Source: Bacteroidales bacterium (GTDB taxonomy: Bacteria; Bacteroidota; Bacteroidia; Bacteroidales; UBA932). Taken from it: 31,296 nucleotides of DNA. The translations under genes were made by a program, and so were the position numbers. Of this stretch, positions 14,588-23,300 are shown in pieces. Numbering within the stretch: the first letter of the stretch is position 1; the number at the start of each line of letters is the position of its first letter. The stretch covers positions 1-31,296 of the forward strand of contig JAFRPH010000022.1 of the NCBI GenBank assembly GCA_017429205.1, in the 5' to 3' direction. The notes beneath the pieces were generated by a model that did not search any database, was not told the DNA's origin, and saw nothing but the letters and a program-made list of their open reading frames with translations.

Positions 14588-15829
14588 ATGGTCATGAAAA
14601 AGACACTCTATATTCTGATGGGCGCCGCCCTGGTCCTCGCCTCCTGCGAAAAGGAGCAGGAAGTGAAGTCCCTGGAGATCGAGCGCACCTCCGGCATCCA
14701 CCAGGCCGAGGCCTGGTCCGAGTTCATCCAGGGCACCGGCACGGTGAACACCATCGGGGATGAGGCTTACTACCAGAACCTCCGGGACTGGAAGAAGGCC
14801 GCTTTCGATGCGGACGGCATCACCACCCGCAGCATCTCCTACATTTTCTTCGCCGACTACGGCTCGATGGCGTTCCGCTTCGCGGACATCCCGGACAGCG
14901 TGGACGTGATCAACCTTTGGGGCGGCTGCCCCAAGAAGGGCTCCCTGGACTACCAGGAGATGAAGGCCTGCCAGGAAATCAAGGGAATGAAGGTGGTCGG
15001 CTGCCGCATCACCCGCATCCTCGAGAACGCCCGCTGGGGCATGGAGGCCCAGATCCCTTCCTTCATGAAGGCGTACGAGGCCTACAAGTATGACAACATG
15101 GGCAAGATCCTCCAGGGCAAGATGACCGCCCAGGAGCTCGAGTCCGCCGCCCTGGAGGCCGGCAACGCCGCGCTGCGCGCCGACGTGCAGGCCCACCCGG
15201 GCAAGGGCGCGAACTCCCGCGATGCCGAAGGCGGTCCCGAATGGCCGGAGTGGTGCGTCTACGCCTCCCAGGTGCTCCTCGACGAGATCGAGCAGTACGG
15301 CCTGGACGGCTATGACCTCGACTACGAACCGGAAGGCGACCCGCTCAGCGGCACCGCGTTCAACACGATGGTGGCCTACCTGTCCCAGTTCATCGGTCCC
15401 AAGTCCGGCAACGAGGGCACGCTCCTCATCATCGACCGCAACTCCAGCGCCGGCGACAAGGACCTTGCGAAGCTCTGCAACTTCTGGATCTACCAGAAAT
15501 ACGGTTCCACCGGCGGCGCGAGCCCCGCTTCCCAGGGCGACTTCGGCAGCAACCTTGACCGTGCGAACGGCTGGGTCCCTGCGCAGATCATCGTCACCGA
15601 GAACGTGGGCGACACCTATTCCGAGGGTTGCCACAACCTTGAGCAGATGGCGCAGTTCCAGCCTTCCACCTGCGGCCAGCAGTACGGCCACAAGGGCGGC
15701 TTCGCCTCCTTCCACGGCCAGCGCGACTGGCGCCTGGAGGCCGAGGGCGCCGAGAAGGGCAAGAAGATGCGCTACCAGCACCACATCATGGGCATCCGCG
15801 CCCAGTCCCAGGTCGAATACTATAAATAA
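14588..15829 (+). CDS. GH18-family lipoprotein, likely endo-beta-N-acetylglucosaminidase (copy A)
   Basis: Glycoside hydrolase family 18 barrel of 413 residues. The catalytic signature DGxDxDxE is intact as DGYDLDYE (240-247), with Glu247 as predicted acid and Asp245 as the assisting residue in the oxazoline mechanism. The segments IPDSVDVINLWGG (101-113) and ISYIFFADYG resemble the endoglycosidases of Bacteroides N-glycan loci rather than typical chitinases. A lipobox LASC places Cys20 as the lipid site, followed by acidic/charged EKEQE, compatible with surface export. The start is ATG 14588, or 14594 (MKK) two codons later. Expected action is cleavage within a GlcNAc-beta-1,4-GlcNAc core; the exact glycan is not deducible. 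Confidence 0.85.
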   Translation: MVMKKTLYILMGAALVLASCEKEQEVKSLEIERTSGIHQAEAWSEFIQGTGTVNTIGDEAYYQNLRDWKKAAFDADGITTRSISYIFFADYGSMAFRFADIPDSVDVINLWGGCPKKGSLDYQEMKACQEIKGMKVVGCRITRILENARWGMEAQIPSFMKAYEAYKYDNMGKILQGKMTAQELESAALEAGNAALRADVQAHPGKGANSRDAEGGPEWPEWCVYASQVLLDEIEQYGLDGYDLDYEPEGDPLSGTAFNTMVAYLSQFIGPKSGNEGTLLIIDRNSSAGDKDLAKLCNFWIYQKYGSTGGASPASQGDFGSNLDRANGWVPAQIIVTENVGDTYSEGCHNLEQMAQFQPSTCGQQYGHKGGFASFHGQRDWRLEAEGAEKGKKMRYQHHIMGIRAQSQVEYYK

Positions 15830-15838
15830 GCCATCCGT

Positions 15839-16996
15839 ATGAAAAAGATCATCATAGCGCTCAGCGCCATCACCCTCCTGGCCGCCTGCCAGAAGAGCCT
15901 GATCGACTCCGAAGGTCTCTACGAGAACGGAATCGTCGCCTTCCAGTCCAATGAAAGCGGCGAGATGGCCGCCTTCCTGGAGACGTCCGGCCCCGTCACC
16001 TTCACCATCGCCTCCTCCGTCAAGGTGGACAAGGATGTGACCGTGAACTTCGAGCCGGTCCGCGATACCGCCGTCCTCGCGGCCTTCAACCAGTCCCAGG
16101 GCACCAACTACTGGTTCCTCCCGGAATCCAATGTCACCCTGAGCCGGAACAGCACCGTCATCAAGGCCGGCAGCGCCGTCTCCGAGCCCGTCACCGCCGA
16201 CGTGAACATCGACGGCTTCAAGAACGGCGTCATCTACTGCCTGCCGCTCCGCATCACGGGCACCAGCACCTCCCAGCGACCGGTTCCGGGCGAGGAGTAC
16301 GCCTTCCTCGTGATCCGCGGCTATGTCTACGCCTCCGCGGCGAACCTCCCCGGTGGTTCCTACTTCGAGATGCCGACCACGGTCTCCGACCCGGCCCTCT
16401 CCCTGGAAGTCTGCACGATGGAAATCCGCGTGAAGGCCAACAGCTGGGCCTCCGCCAACCCGTTCATCTCCTCGGTGATCGGCGTCGAGGAGAACTTCCT
16501 CCTCCGCTTCGGCGACATCTCCTGCGACCCGAACCAGCTCCAGCTGGCCGGCCAGGGCGTGTCCATCACCTCCAAGGCCCATTTCGACACCGGCAAGTGG
16601 TACCACATCGCCGTGGTCGCCGACGGTATCAAGCAGACCTGCGACCTGTACATCAACGGTGAGCTGGACAGCTCCACCCCGATGGGCGGCAAGGGCATCA
16701 ACCTGGGCAAGGTCTACAACTCCAAGTTCGCCATCGGCATGTCCGAGAAGGGCCGTTACCTGAACGGCCAGGTGAGCGAGGCCCGCGTGTGGGGCCGCCT
16801 GCTGTCCCCGACCGAGCTCGTGAACGGCCAGTGCTCCATCGCCGACCCGGTGAAGGAAGCCCGCGAGAACAAGCTCCTGGGCTACTGGAAGCTGGATGCC
16901 GAGAACCGCGGCAAGGACCTCACCGGCAACGGTTATGACGGCATCGCCCACGGCAGTGTCACCTATACCGAAGCCAATATCCGCTGCCCCGAATAA
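15839..16996 (+). CDS. DUF1735 + LamG lipoprotein (copy A)
   Basis: A 385-residue lipoprotein with lipobox LAAC (Cys17). An N-terminal DUF1735/BT_3987-N-type domain (about 25-160) is followed by a LamG/concanavalin-like jelly roll (about 170-380). The latter contains TMEIRVKANSW, GVEENFLLRFGDISCDPNQLQLAG and the terminal LLGYWKLD...DLTGNGYDG repeat motif of bacterial LamG domains. Such proteins accompany GH18 genes in Bacteroides loci and are thought to bind glycan at the surface. It begins 9 nt after the GH18 stop. Its stop overlaps the next start (TAATG). No catalytic residues are recognised. Confidence 0.85.
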   Translation: MKKIIIALSAITLLAACQKSLIDSEGLYENGIVAFQSNESGEMAAFLETSGPVTFTIASSVKVDKDVTVNFEPVRDTAVLAAFNQSQGTNYWFLPESNVTLSRNSTVIKAGSAVSEPVTADVNIDGFKNGVIYCLPLRITGTSTSQRPVPGEEYAFLVIRGYVYASAANLPGGSYFEMPTTVSDPALSLEVCTMEIRVKANSWASANPFISSVIGVEENFLLRFGDISCDPNQLQLAGQGVSITSKAHFDTGKWYHIAVVADGIKQTCDLYINGELDSSTPMGGKGINLGKVYNSKFAIGMSEKGRYLNGQVSEARVWGRLLSPTELVNGQCSIADPVKEARENKLLGYWKLDAENRGKDLTGNGYDGIAHGSVTYTEANIRCPE

Positions 16997-17718
16997 TGGA
17001 AAAGATCCGTACCATAGCGATCCTCGTGTGCCTCTGCCTGCCGCTGGCGGCGGGGGCGCAGGGGAGTGCGCTGCTCCGCTTCTCCGAGCCGGAGCAGGCT
17101 GTGGACACGGTACGCTTTGACAGCGGCGCCATCACCCTCCGTTACCCTTACGAAAATGTTTCCGGGAAGGCGGTCACCATCCTGGAGGTCCATTCCACCT
17201 GCGGGTGCTTCACCGGCGAGGTGGACACGCGGAGCCTCCGCCCCGGCGGGAAAGGCGTCCTCGTGGCGGTCTTCGACCCCAAGAGCCTCTATGGCGACCA
17301 GACCCGCTACCTGACCGTGGTCACCTCCGACGGCACCGACAACGTCCTGAGCTCCATCGCCGTGAAAGGCTATGTGCTCCGGGACGAGTCGGAAGGGAAG
17401 ATCCGCTATGCGGAAGACCTGGGGCAGGGCCTCAGGACCGACACGTCCGTCAATGCGCTGGCGTGGGACTCCTTCGGGGACTTCGCGTTCTCGATCCCCC
17501 TGTACAACGACACGGACGAGGAAATGACCCTGGAGATCACCGCGCCCCGCCGCGTGAAGCTCTACGCGCCGGCCACGATCCCGGCCCGGAGCCGGGCGGA
17601 CCTCCGCGGCGTCTACGATGCCCGGTGGAAGCGCCTCCGGACCGAGGTTCAGGAAACATTGACCATCACCGTCAACGGGGTGGCGACCGCGCCGCTCCAT
17701 ATCAAAGGAACTTTATAA
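16996..17718 (+). CDS. DUF1573 secreted/periplasmic protein (copy A)
   Basis: A 240-residue protein with a Sec signal peptide (1-22, ending AGAQ) and no lipobox. The first half matches the DUF1573 Ig-like (ASPM/SPD-2/Hydin-related) domain, including VTILEVHSTCGCFTGEV with the paired cysteines CGC. The second half is a less recognisable beta-rich region. The start codon overlaps the preceding stop by one base (TAATG), suggesting translational coupling. Function is unknown. An equivalent gene holds the same place in copy B, so it belongs to the system rather than being a passenger. Confidence 0.8.
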   Translation: MEKIRTIAILVCLCLPLAAGAQGSALLRFSEPEQAVDTVRFDSGAITLRYPYENVSGKAVTILEVHSTCGCFTGEVDTRSLRPGGKGVLVAVFDPKSLYGDQTRYLTVVTSDGTDNVLSSIAVKGYVLRDESEGKIRYAEDLGQGLRTDTSVNALAWDSFGDFAFSIPLYNDTDEEMTLEITAPRRVKLYAPATIPARSRADLRGVYDARWKRLRTEVQETLTITVNGVATAPLHIKGTL

Positions 17719-17724
17719 AAGACA

Positions 17725-20070
17725 ATGAGAATGAAAAAGATATTTTCCATTTTTGCCGCTGCGGCCCTGATGTCCGCGTTCGCCTGCACGAAGGTGGACA
17801 CCTATGAGGATACGACCAATCCGCTTCCGGTCCCTGCGGCGGCCGAAGAAACCCTCCAGGGTCTCTCCATCAGCCCGAAGACCAGCTACGTGGTCATCGG
17901 CGAGCCGGTGGCCCTCACCGTCGCGCTCGTCCCCGAGGACGCGGTCGTGGACAAGCTCACCTGGAAGTCCTCCGACGCTTCCGTCGCCTCCGTGGACGCG
18001 GAAGGCAACGTGACCACCCTCGCCAAGGGCGTCGCCCTGATCACGGCGGAAGCCGGCAACCAGAGCGTCACCGCCATCGTGAACGTGTTCGCCGAGCGGG
18101 TTCCCGCCACGGAACTGCAGCTCAACAAGAGCGAAATCAACCTCCTCGTCGGCCGCGCCACCAAGGTCAAGGCCACCCTGCTGCCGGAAGAGACGACCGA
18201 CAAGCAGGAATTCGAGTGGAAGTCCTCCAATGAGAATGTCGCCACCGTCAGCTACGGCTTCATCCAGGCCGTCGGCCTGGGCGAGGCGACCATCACCGCT
18301 TCCCAGAACGGCCTGACCGCCTCCTGCAAGGTGACCGTGGCCGACAAGATCAAGCTTATCGACCGCACCGGCGTGTGGACCATCACCGACACCCCGAAGT
18401 GGAAGAAGAACTGGTACGGCCAGATCACCGGCTCCAACGAGGAAGTGAAGCTCGAGGGCTTCGACGGGGAGTACGCCTACTTCGGCGTGGTTTCCGCCGA
18501 CAAGTTCACGGATGTCGAGACCATCGCCAACACCGTGTACGAGCAGGTCGAAGAGCGGAAGGACGCCGGCCAGAGCCCGAAGAACCTCTTCGGCACCGGC
18601 GAGACCCAGACCAAGACCTACGAGGACAAGGGCGAGGCCGTCGCTTACGTGCTCGGCTATGACTCCGAGTTCGAGTTCACCGGCGAGTACCTCGTGTACA
18701 ACTTCACCGCCCGCGAGCCCGATCCGGTCCACGCCACCGGCATCCAGTTCACCCAGGGCTGGAACAACACGCCCATCACCTCCATCGAGCTCAAGGCCGG
18801 CAAGACCCTGAACTACTTCAGCGCCAAGCTCCTGCCGGACGACTGCACCGATACGGGCGACATCACCTTCTCCTCTTCCGACGAGACCGTCGTGACCCTG
18901 CGCGTGTACTACAGCAATTACTACACGGTCGTGGCCGGCGCTCCGGGCGAAGCCGAGATCTTCGCCAAGTTCGGCGACCTCGAGGCCTCCATCCCCGTGA
19001 AGGTGACGGGCGACGAACTCGTCTGGACCGACTGCAGCAGCACCTGGAAGGGCTCCTTCGGCGGTGTCGAGCAGTGGGGCAGCACCTATTTCGGCTTCAA
19101 GCTGACCGCCTGCACCTCGCCGATGCACCTGCTCTTCATGGCGAAGGCCAGCGAAGTGGGCAGCGACCTGGTGGGCTTCATGAAGGCGCGCGCGGCCGAG
19201 AACGAGGAATGGCTGAGCTATTACGCTTCCTCCGACCTGCCGGATCCGACTGTCGACTACTACGGCGGCGACGAGGACGAGTACTATGCCTTCGCCGTGG
19301 GCGTGGATGCGGCCGGATCGGCCTTCGACGGCCGGTACGCCATCTTCCACTACATCCCGGGCCAGCCCCAGCCGGTGGAGGCCAAGGTCGTCAACATGAA
19401 GACCGCCTTCTTCGACTACACCTGGCCGTCCGACCTCGCCACCCTGGACGAGGTGACGATGGAAACCTGGGTCAACACCGCGGGCAACCCCGGCAAGAAC
19501 GAGTCCATCATGGGCGTGGAGGGCGTGTTCCTCCTCCGCACCGAGGACAGCCAGTTCCAGCTCATCTGCGGCGGGGACAAGAAGTCCAACGGCGAGTACA
19601 ACGAGATCAAGCTCGCGACCGCCTGGAAGACCGGCGAATGGGTCCACCTCGCCGCCGTCTACTCCCGCAGCGAAGGAAAGGCGTACCTGTATGTCAACGG
19701 CGAGCAGAAGGCCACGGCCAACCTCAAGGACCACGGCGTGGACATGAACGGCGTGGGCGCCAAGTGGCAGCTTCCGTTCTCCTTCATCATCGGCAACGCC
19801 TGCGACGGCAACCGCTATGTGCAGGGCAACATCGCCTACACCCGCGTGTGGAAGAGCGCCCGCAGCGCTTCCGACATCACGGGCAACATGTACAAGAAGG
19901 ACGCCTCCGGCGCCGACCTCATCGCCTCCTGGTACTTCAACGAGGGCAGCGGCAACACCATCGCCGACCAGTCCGGCAACGGCCGCACCCTGACCGGCAA
20001 GAAGTTCGTCTCCCAGATGAACTATCCCGAGACCGACGTGGAGTGGGTCGACGGCACCCTTCCCTTCTGA
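17725..20070 (+). CDS. Big2-repeat + LamG surface lipoprotein (copy A)
   Basis: A 781-residue lipoprotein (Cys21, AFAC). Two clear Big2 Ig-like domains follow (about 46-122 and 127-207, with WKSSDASVASVD and WKSSNENVATVS). A region of unclear fold comes next (about 208-330), then a third divergent Big2-like domain (about 335-430; FSSSDETVV), a second unassigned stretch, and a C-terminal LamG domain (about 553-770). The architecture suggests an extended surface glycan-binding protein, with Big2 repeats as spacers. It is longer than its copy B counterpart (415 residues), which has two Big2 domains. The start is ATG 17725 or 17731. It is the last gene of copy A. Confidence 0.85.
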   Translation: MRMKKIFSIFAAAALMSAFACTKVDTYEDTTNPLPVPAAAEETLQGLSISPKTSYVVIGEPVALTVALVPEDAVVDKLTWKSSDASVASVDAEGNVTTLAKGVALITAEAGNQSVTAIVNVFAERVPATELQLNKSEINLLVGRATKVKATLLPEETTDKQEFEWKSSNENVATVSYGFIQAVGLGEATITASQNGLTASCKVTVADKIKLIDRTGVWTITDTPKWKKNWYGQITGSNEEVKLEGFDGEYAYFGVVSADKFTDVETIANTVYEQVEERKDAGQSPKNLFGTGETQTKTYEDKGEAVAYVLGYDSEFEFTGEYLVYNFTAREPDPVHATGIQFTQGWNNTPITSIELKAGKTLNYFSAKLLPDDCTDTGDITFSSSDETVVTLRVYYSNYYTVVAGAPGEAEIFAKFGDLEASIPVKVTGDELVWTDCSSTWKGSFGGVEQWGSTYFGFKLTACTSPMHLLFMAKASEVGSDLVGFMKARAAENEEWLSYYASSDLPDPTVDYYGGDEDEYYAFAVGVDAAGSAFDGRYAIFHYIPGQPQPVEAKVVNMKTAFFDYTWPSDLATLDEVTMETWVNTAGNPGKNESIMGVEGVFLLRTEDSQFQLICGGDKKSNGEYNEIKLATAWKTGEWVHLAAVYSRSEGKAYLYVNGEQKATANLKDHGVDMNGVGAKWQLPFSFIIGNACDGNRYVQGNIAYTRVWKSARSASDITGNMYKKDASGADLIASWYFNEGSGNTIADQSGNGRTLTGKKFVSQMNYPETDVEWVDGTLPF

Positions 20071-20095
20071 TCCAGTCCGGACATCGATTCCCGAT

Positions 20096-20126
20096 GCGGT
20101 CCCCAAGTTTGGGGGCCGCTTTTTTT
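20096..20126 (+). terminator. Intrinsic terminator of PUL copy A
   Basis: GCGGTCCCCAA (20096-20106) pairs with TTGGGGGCCGC (20109-20119) with one G-U pair, followed by seven T (20120-20126). It begins 26 nt after the stop. Confidence 0.9.
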
Positions 20127-20159
20127 GTGCGCCCAACCGGGGCCTGAAGTGTCGATTTG

Positions 20160-20185
20160 GTATTTTTCAGTGTTGTGAAAAATAC
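20160..20185. promoter_or_regulatory. Perfect 10-bp inverted repeat upstream of PUL copy B (candidate operator)
   Basis: GTATTTTTCA (20160-20169), 6-nt spacer, TGAAAAATAC (20176-20185). It is located about 65 bp upstream of the promoter candidate and has no T-run on either strand that would make it a terminator. The remainder of the gap 20127-20336 is AT-rich with no ORF. Confidence 0.4.
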
Positions 20186-20249
20186 AAAAATAGGCTATAT
20201 GAACAGTCGGAAAATCATTATTTTTTAATCATTTGAGCCTTTTTTTATT

Positions 20250-20279
20250 TTGAAGGAATAGGATTTTTTAATACCTTTA
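20250..20279 (+). promoter_or_regulatory. Candidate promoter of PUL copy B
   Basis: TTG at 20250-20252 (preceded by T), 19-nt spacer, TACCTTTA at 20272-20279 (one mismatch to TAnnTTTG). The implied leader is about 50 nt. Confidence 0.5.
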
Positions 20280-20336
20280 AGCCGTACACTGAAACCTCTA
20301 ACCGCGAACACTTTATCATTATAACTATTAAACCTA

Positions 20337-23300
20337 ATGTGTAACAACAACTTACGTAAATTCTGCGTGGTCGTTGCGTCGCTGTTCGCGTCCCTTCTCG
20401 TCCTGGCACAAGGAGGGCGGACCATCACGGGAACCGTGGTGGATGCGAACCAGACGCCGCTCGTCGGCGCAGGAGTAGTCGTCGAGGGACAGCCGACCAT
20501 CGGTACGGTCACGGACCTCGACGGACACTACACACTTCAGGTTCCGGCCGACGCCCAGGCGCTGCGCTTCTCCTTCATCGGCATGGAGGACGTGGTGATG
20601 CCTGTCGGCGGCCGGGAGATCATCAACGTCACCCTGCAGGAGGACGCCAATCTCCTGGAGGGGGTCGTCGTGACGGCCCTCGGCATCAAGCGCGCCGAGA
20701 AAGCGGTCACCTACAATGTCCAGAAGCTGGACGACAAGGTCTTTGTCACCCGGGAGGCCAATATGGTGAACTCCCTGGCGGGCAAGTTGGCCGGCGTCCA
20801 GATCAACGAGACGTCGGCCGGCGCCGGCGCCGAGACCAAGGTGGTGATGCGCGGCGCGAAGTCCATCCAGAACTCCAACAATGCGTTGTACGTGCTGGAC
20901 GGCATTCCGCTCCCGACCCTCTCGACCACCAAGCCGGGCGACTCCTGGAGCATCTACGCCGGCGCCGGCCTGTCCGGTGACGGCATGGCGATGCTCAACT
21001 CCGAGGACGTGGCCGACATGAGCGCGCTGGTGGGCCCTTCCGCCGCCGCCCTGTACGGCTACAAGGCCGCGAACGGTATCCTGATGCTCACCTCCCGCAC
21101 CGGTGAGGAGGGGGTCCACGTGAGCTACTCCAACAGCACGACCTTCTCCGAGCCGTTCATGCTTCCGCGCTTGCAGAGCACCTATGGCCCGAAGCTCGGC
21201 CAGTACGCTTCCTGGGGCAGCAAGCTCAACGTCCCGCAGGACTGGAGCATCATGGACTTCTTCCAGACCGGGGTGAACCAGTCCCACACCGTGGGCCTGT
21301 CCCTGGGCGGCGAGAACTATTCCACCTACATCTCCGCCGGCCTGAACAGCGCCGACGGCATCATCCCCAACAACAAGTACGGCCGCTACAACTTCACCGC
21401 CCGCCAGACGGTGGACTTCCTGGACGGCCGGATGCACTTGAGCCTCCTGGGAATGTACATCAAGGTGAACGAGCAGAACATGCTCTCCGGCGGCCTGTAC
21501 CACAACCCCCTGGTCCCGCTGTACCTGATGTCTCCCGGCGACAACCTGTACGCTTATTCCGTGTACGAACGGTTCAATCCGGACCGCAACTTCCCGACGC
21601 AGTTCTGGAGCGCCAACGAACTCTCGATGCAGAACCCGTTCTGGCTGGTGAACCGCAACCTGTACAACACGGCCAAGGACCGCTTCCTTGCGGGCGCGTC
21701 CCTGACCTTCGACATCACGGACTGGCTGGACATCCAGGGCCGGGTTCGCACCGACAGCAACGCGACCATCGCCGAGCAGAAGTTCTACGCTTCGTCGAAC
21801 GGCCTGTTCGCGGGCGAGTACGGCCGCTACTACTATGATGACATGAAGACCCGGCAGACCTACGCCGACGTCCTCCTGAACCTGCACAAGACCTTCGGGG
21901 ACAATCTGTTCCAGCTGAACGGCGTGCTGGGCGCCTCCATCGAGGACTACTTCTACCGCGGAACTTCCATCGGCGGCGACCTCCTGGGCGTGGCGAACCT
22001 GTTCACCTTCACGAACATGGAGACGGGGAAGGCGTTCCTCAAGGACACCTTCCGCGACCAGACCCAGTCCGTGTTCGGCACGGCCCAGTTCGGGTTCAAG
22101 AACATGGTCTTCCTGGACCTGACGGCCCGCAACGACTGGACCTCCCCGCTGTCCTGGGCGGACGGCAAGGTGAAGCCCGTCTTCTATCCTTCGGTGGGCC
22201 TTTCCGCCATCCTGACGGACATCTTCGGGATCGACTCGAACTTCCTGACGTTCGCCAAGGTGCGCGCCTCCTACGCCGAGGTGGGCAACCCCATCAGCCG
22301 GTACATCACCATCCCGACCTATCCGGTCACCGCCGGCGTTCCGGTCACGAACACCTGGGCCGCGGCCGACGACTTCCGTCCGGAGCGCACCAAGTCCTGG
22401 GAGGCGGGTATAGACCTCCGCCTGTTCCGGAGCAAGCTGCACATCAACGCCACCTATTATAACGCGAGCACCTACGACCAGGTGTTCACCCCGACCCTTC
22501 CGGGTTCCTCCACCAACTCCACCCTGTATGTCAATGCCGGCCGCATCGACAACCAGGGCATCGAGCTCGCCGGGCAGTTCACCCAGAACATCGGCGCGGT
22601 GGAGTGGCAGACCAACCTCATCTACACCCGCAACATCAACAAGATCGTCAAGCTCCTGGACACCGAGTACAACGGCATTCCGATCCGTTCCTCCGAGGTG
22701 TCCGTGGGCGGTTCCTCCGGCGCCAAGTTCTGGCTGACGGAAGGCGGCCAGGTGGGCGACCTCTATGTGAGCGGCCTCAAGACCGACGAGCACGGGTTCA
22801 TCTGGACGTCCCCGACCGGCGCGGGCGTCGCCCCGGCGGTCCATGACGGAACGCCCGCGACGATGATCTACGCCGGCAACACGATGCCGGTATGGACCGG
22901 CTCCTGGCGCAACCAGCTGTCCTGGAACGGCCTCTCCGCGTCGGCCCTCGTCACCGCCCGCGTGGGCGGCATCGGCGTCTCCCTGACGGAAGCCGCCCTG
23001 GACGCCTACGGTATGTCCGTGCGTTCCGCCCAGGCCCGCGACGAAGGCGGCGTCGTGCTGAACGCCGCCGGCGCCGTGGGGGACCAGGTGAATCTCCTCC
23101 GCAACAACGCCCAGAACTACTACCAGACCATCTCCGGCGGCAATGGCCAGGACGCCCTCGGCGCCTACTACGTGTACTCGATGACGAACGTCCGCCTCGC
23201 CGAAGTCTCCCTGGGCTACCAGATTCCCATCAAGAAGGCCATCCCGTGGATCGAGGCGCTGAACCTCGCCGTCGTGGGCCGCAACCTCGCGATGATCTAC

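Noticed and set aside
16996..17718. Possible thioredoxin-like redox role of the DUF1573 CGC motif
   Set aside because: CGC is not a CxxC motif, no thioredoxin-fold features are visible, and the cysteines belong to the DUF1573 pattern; no function can be assigned.
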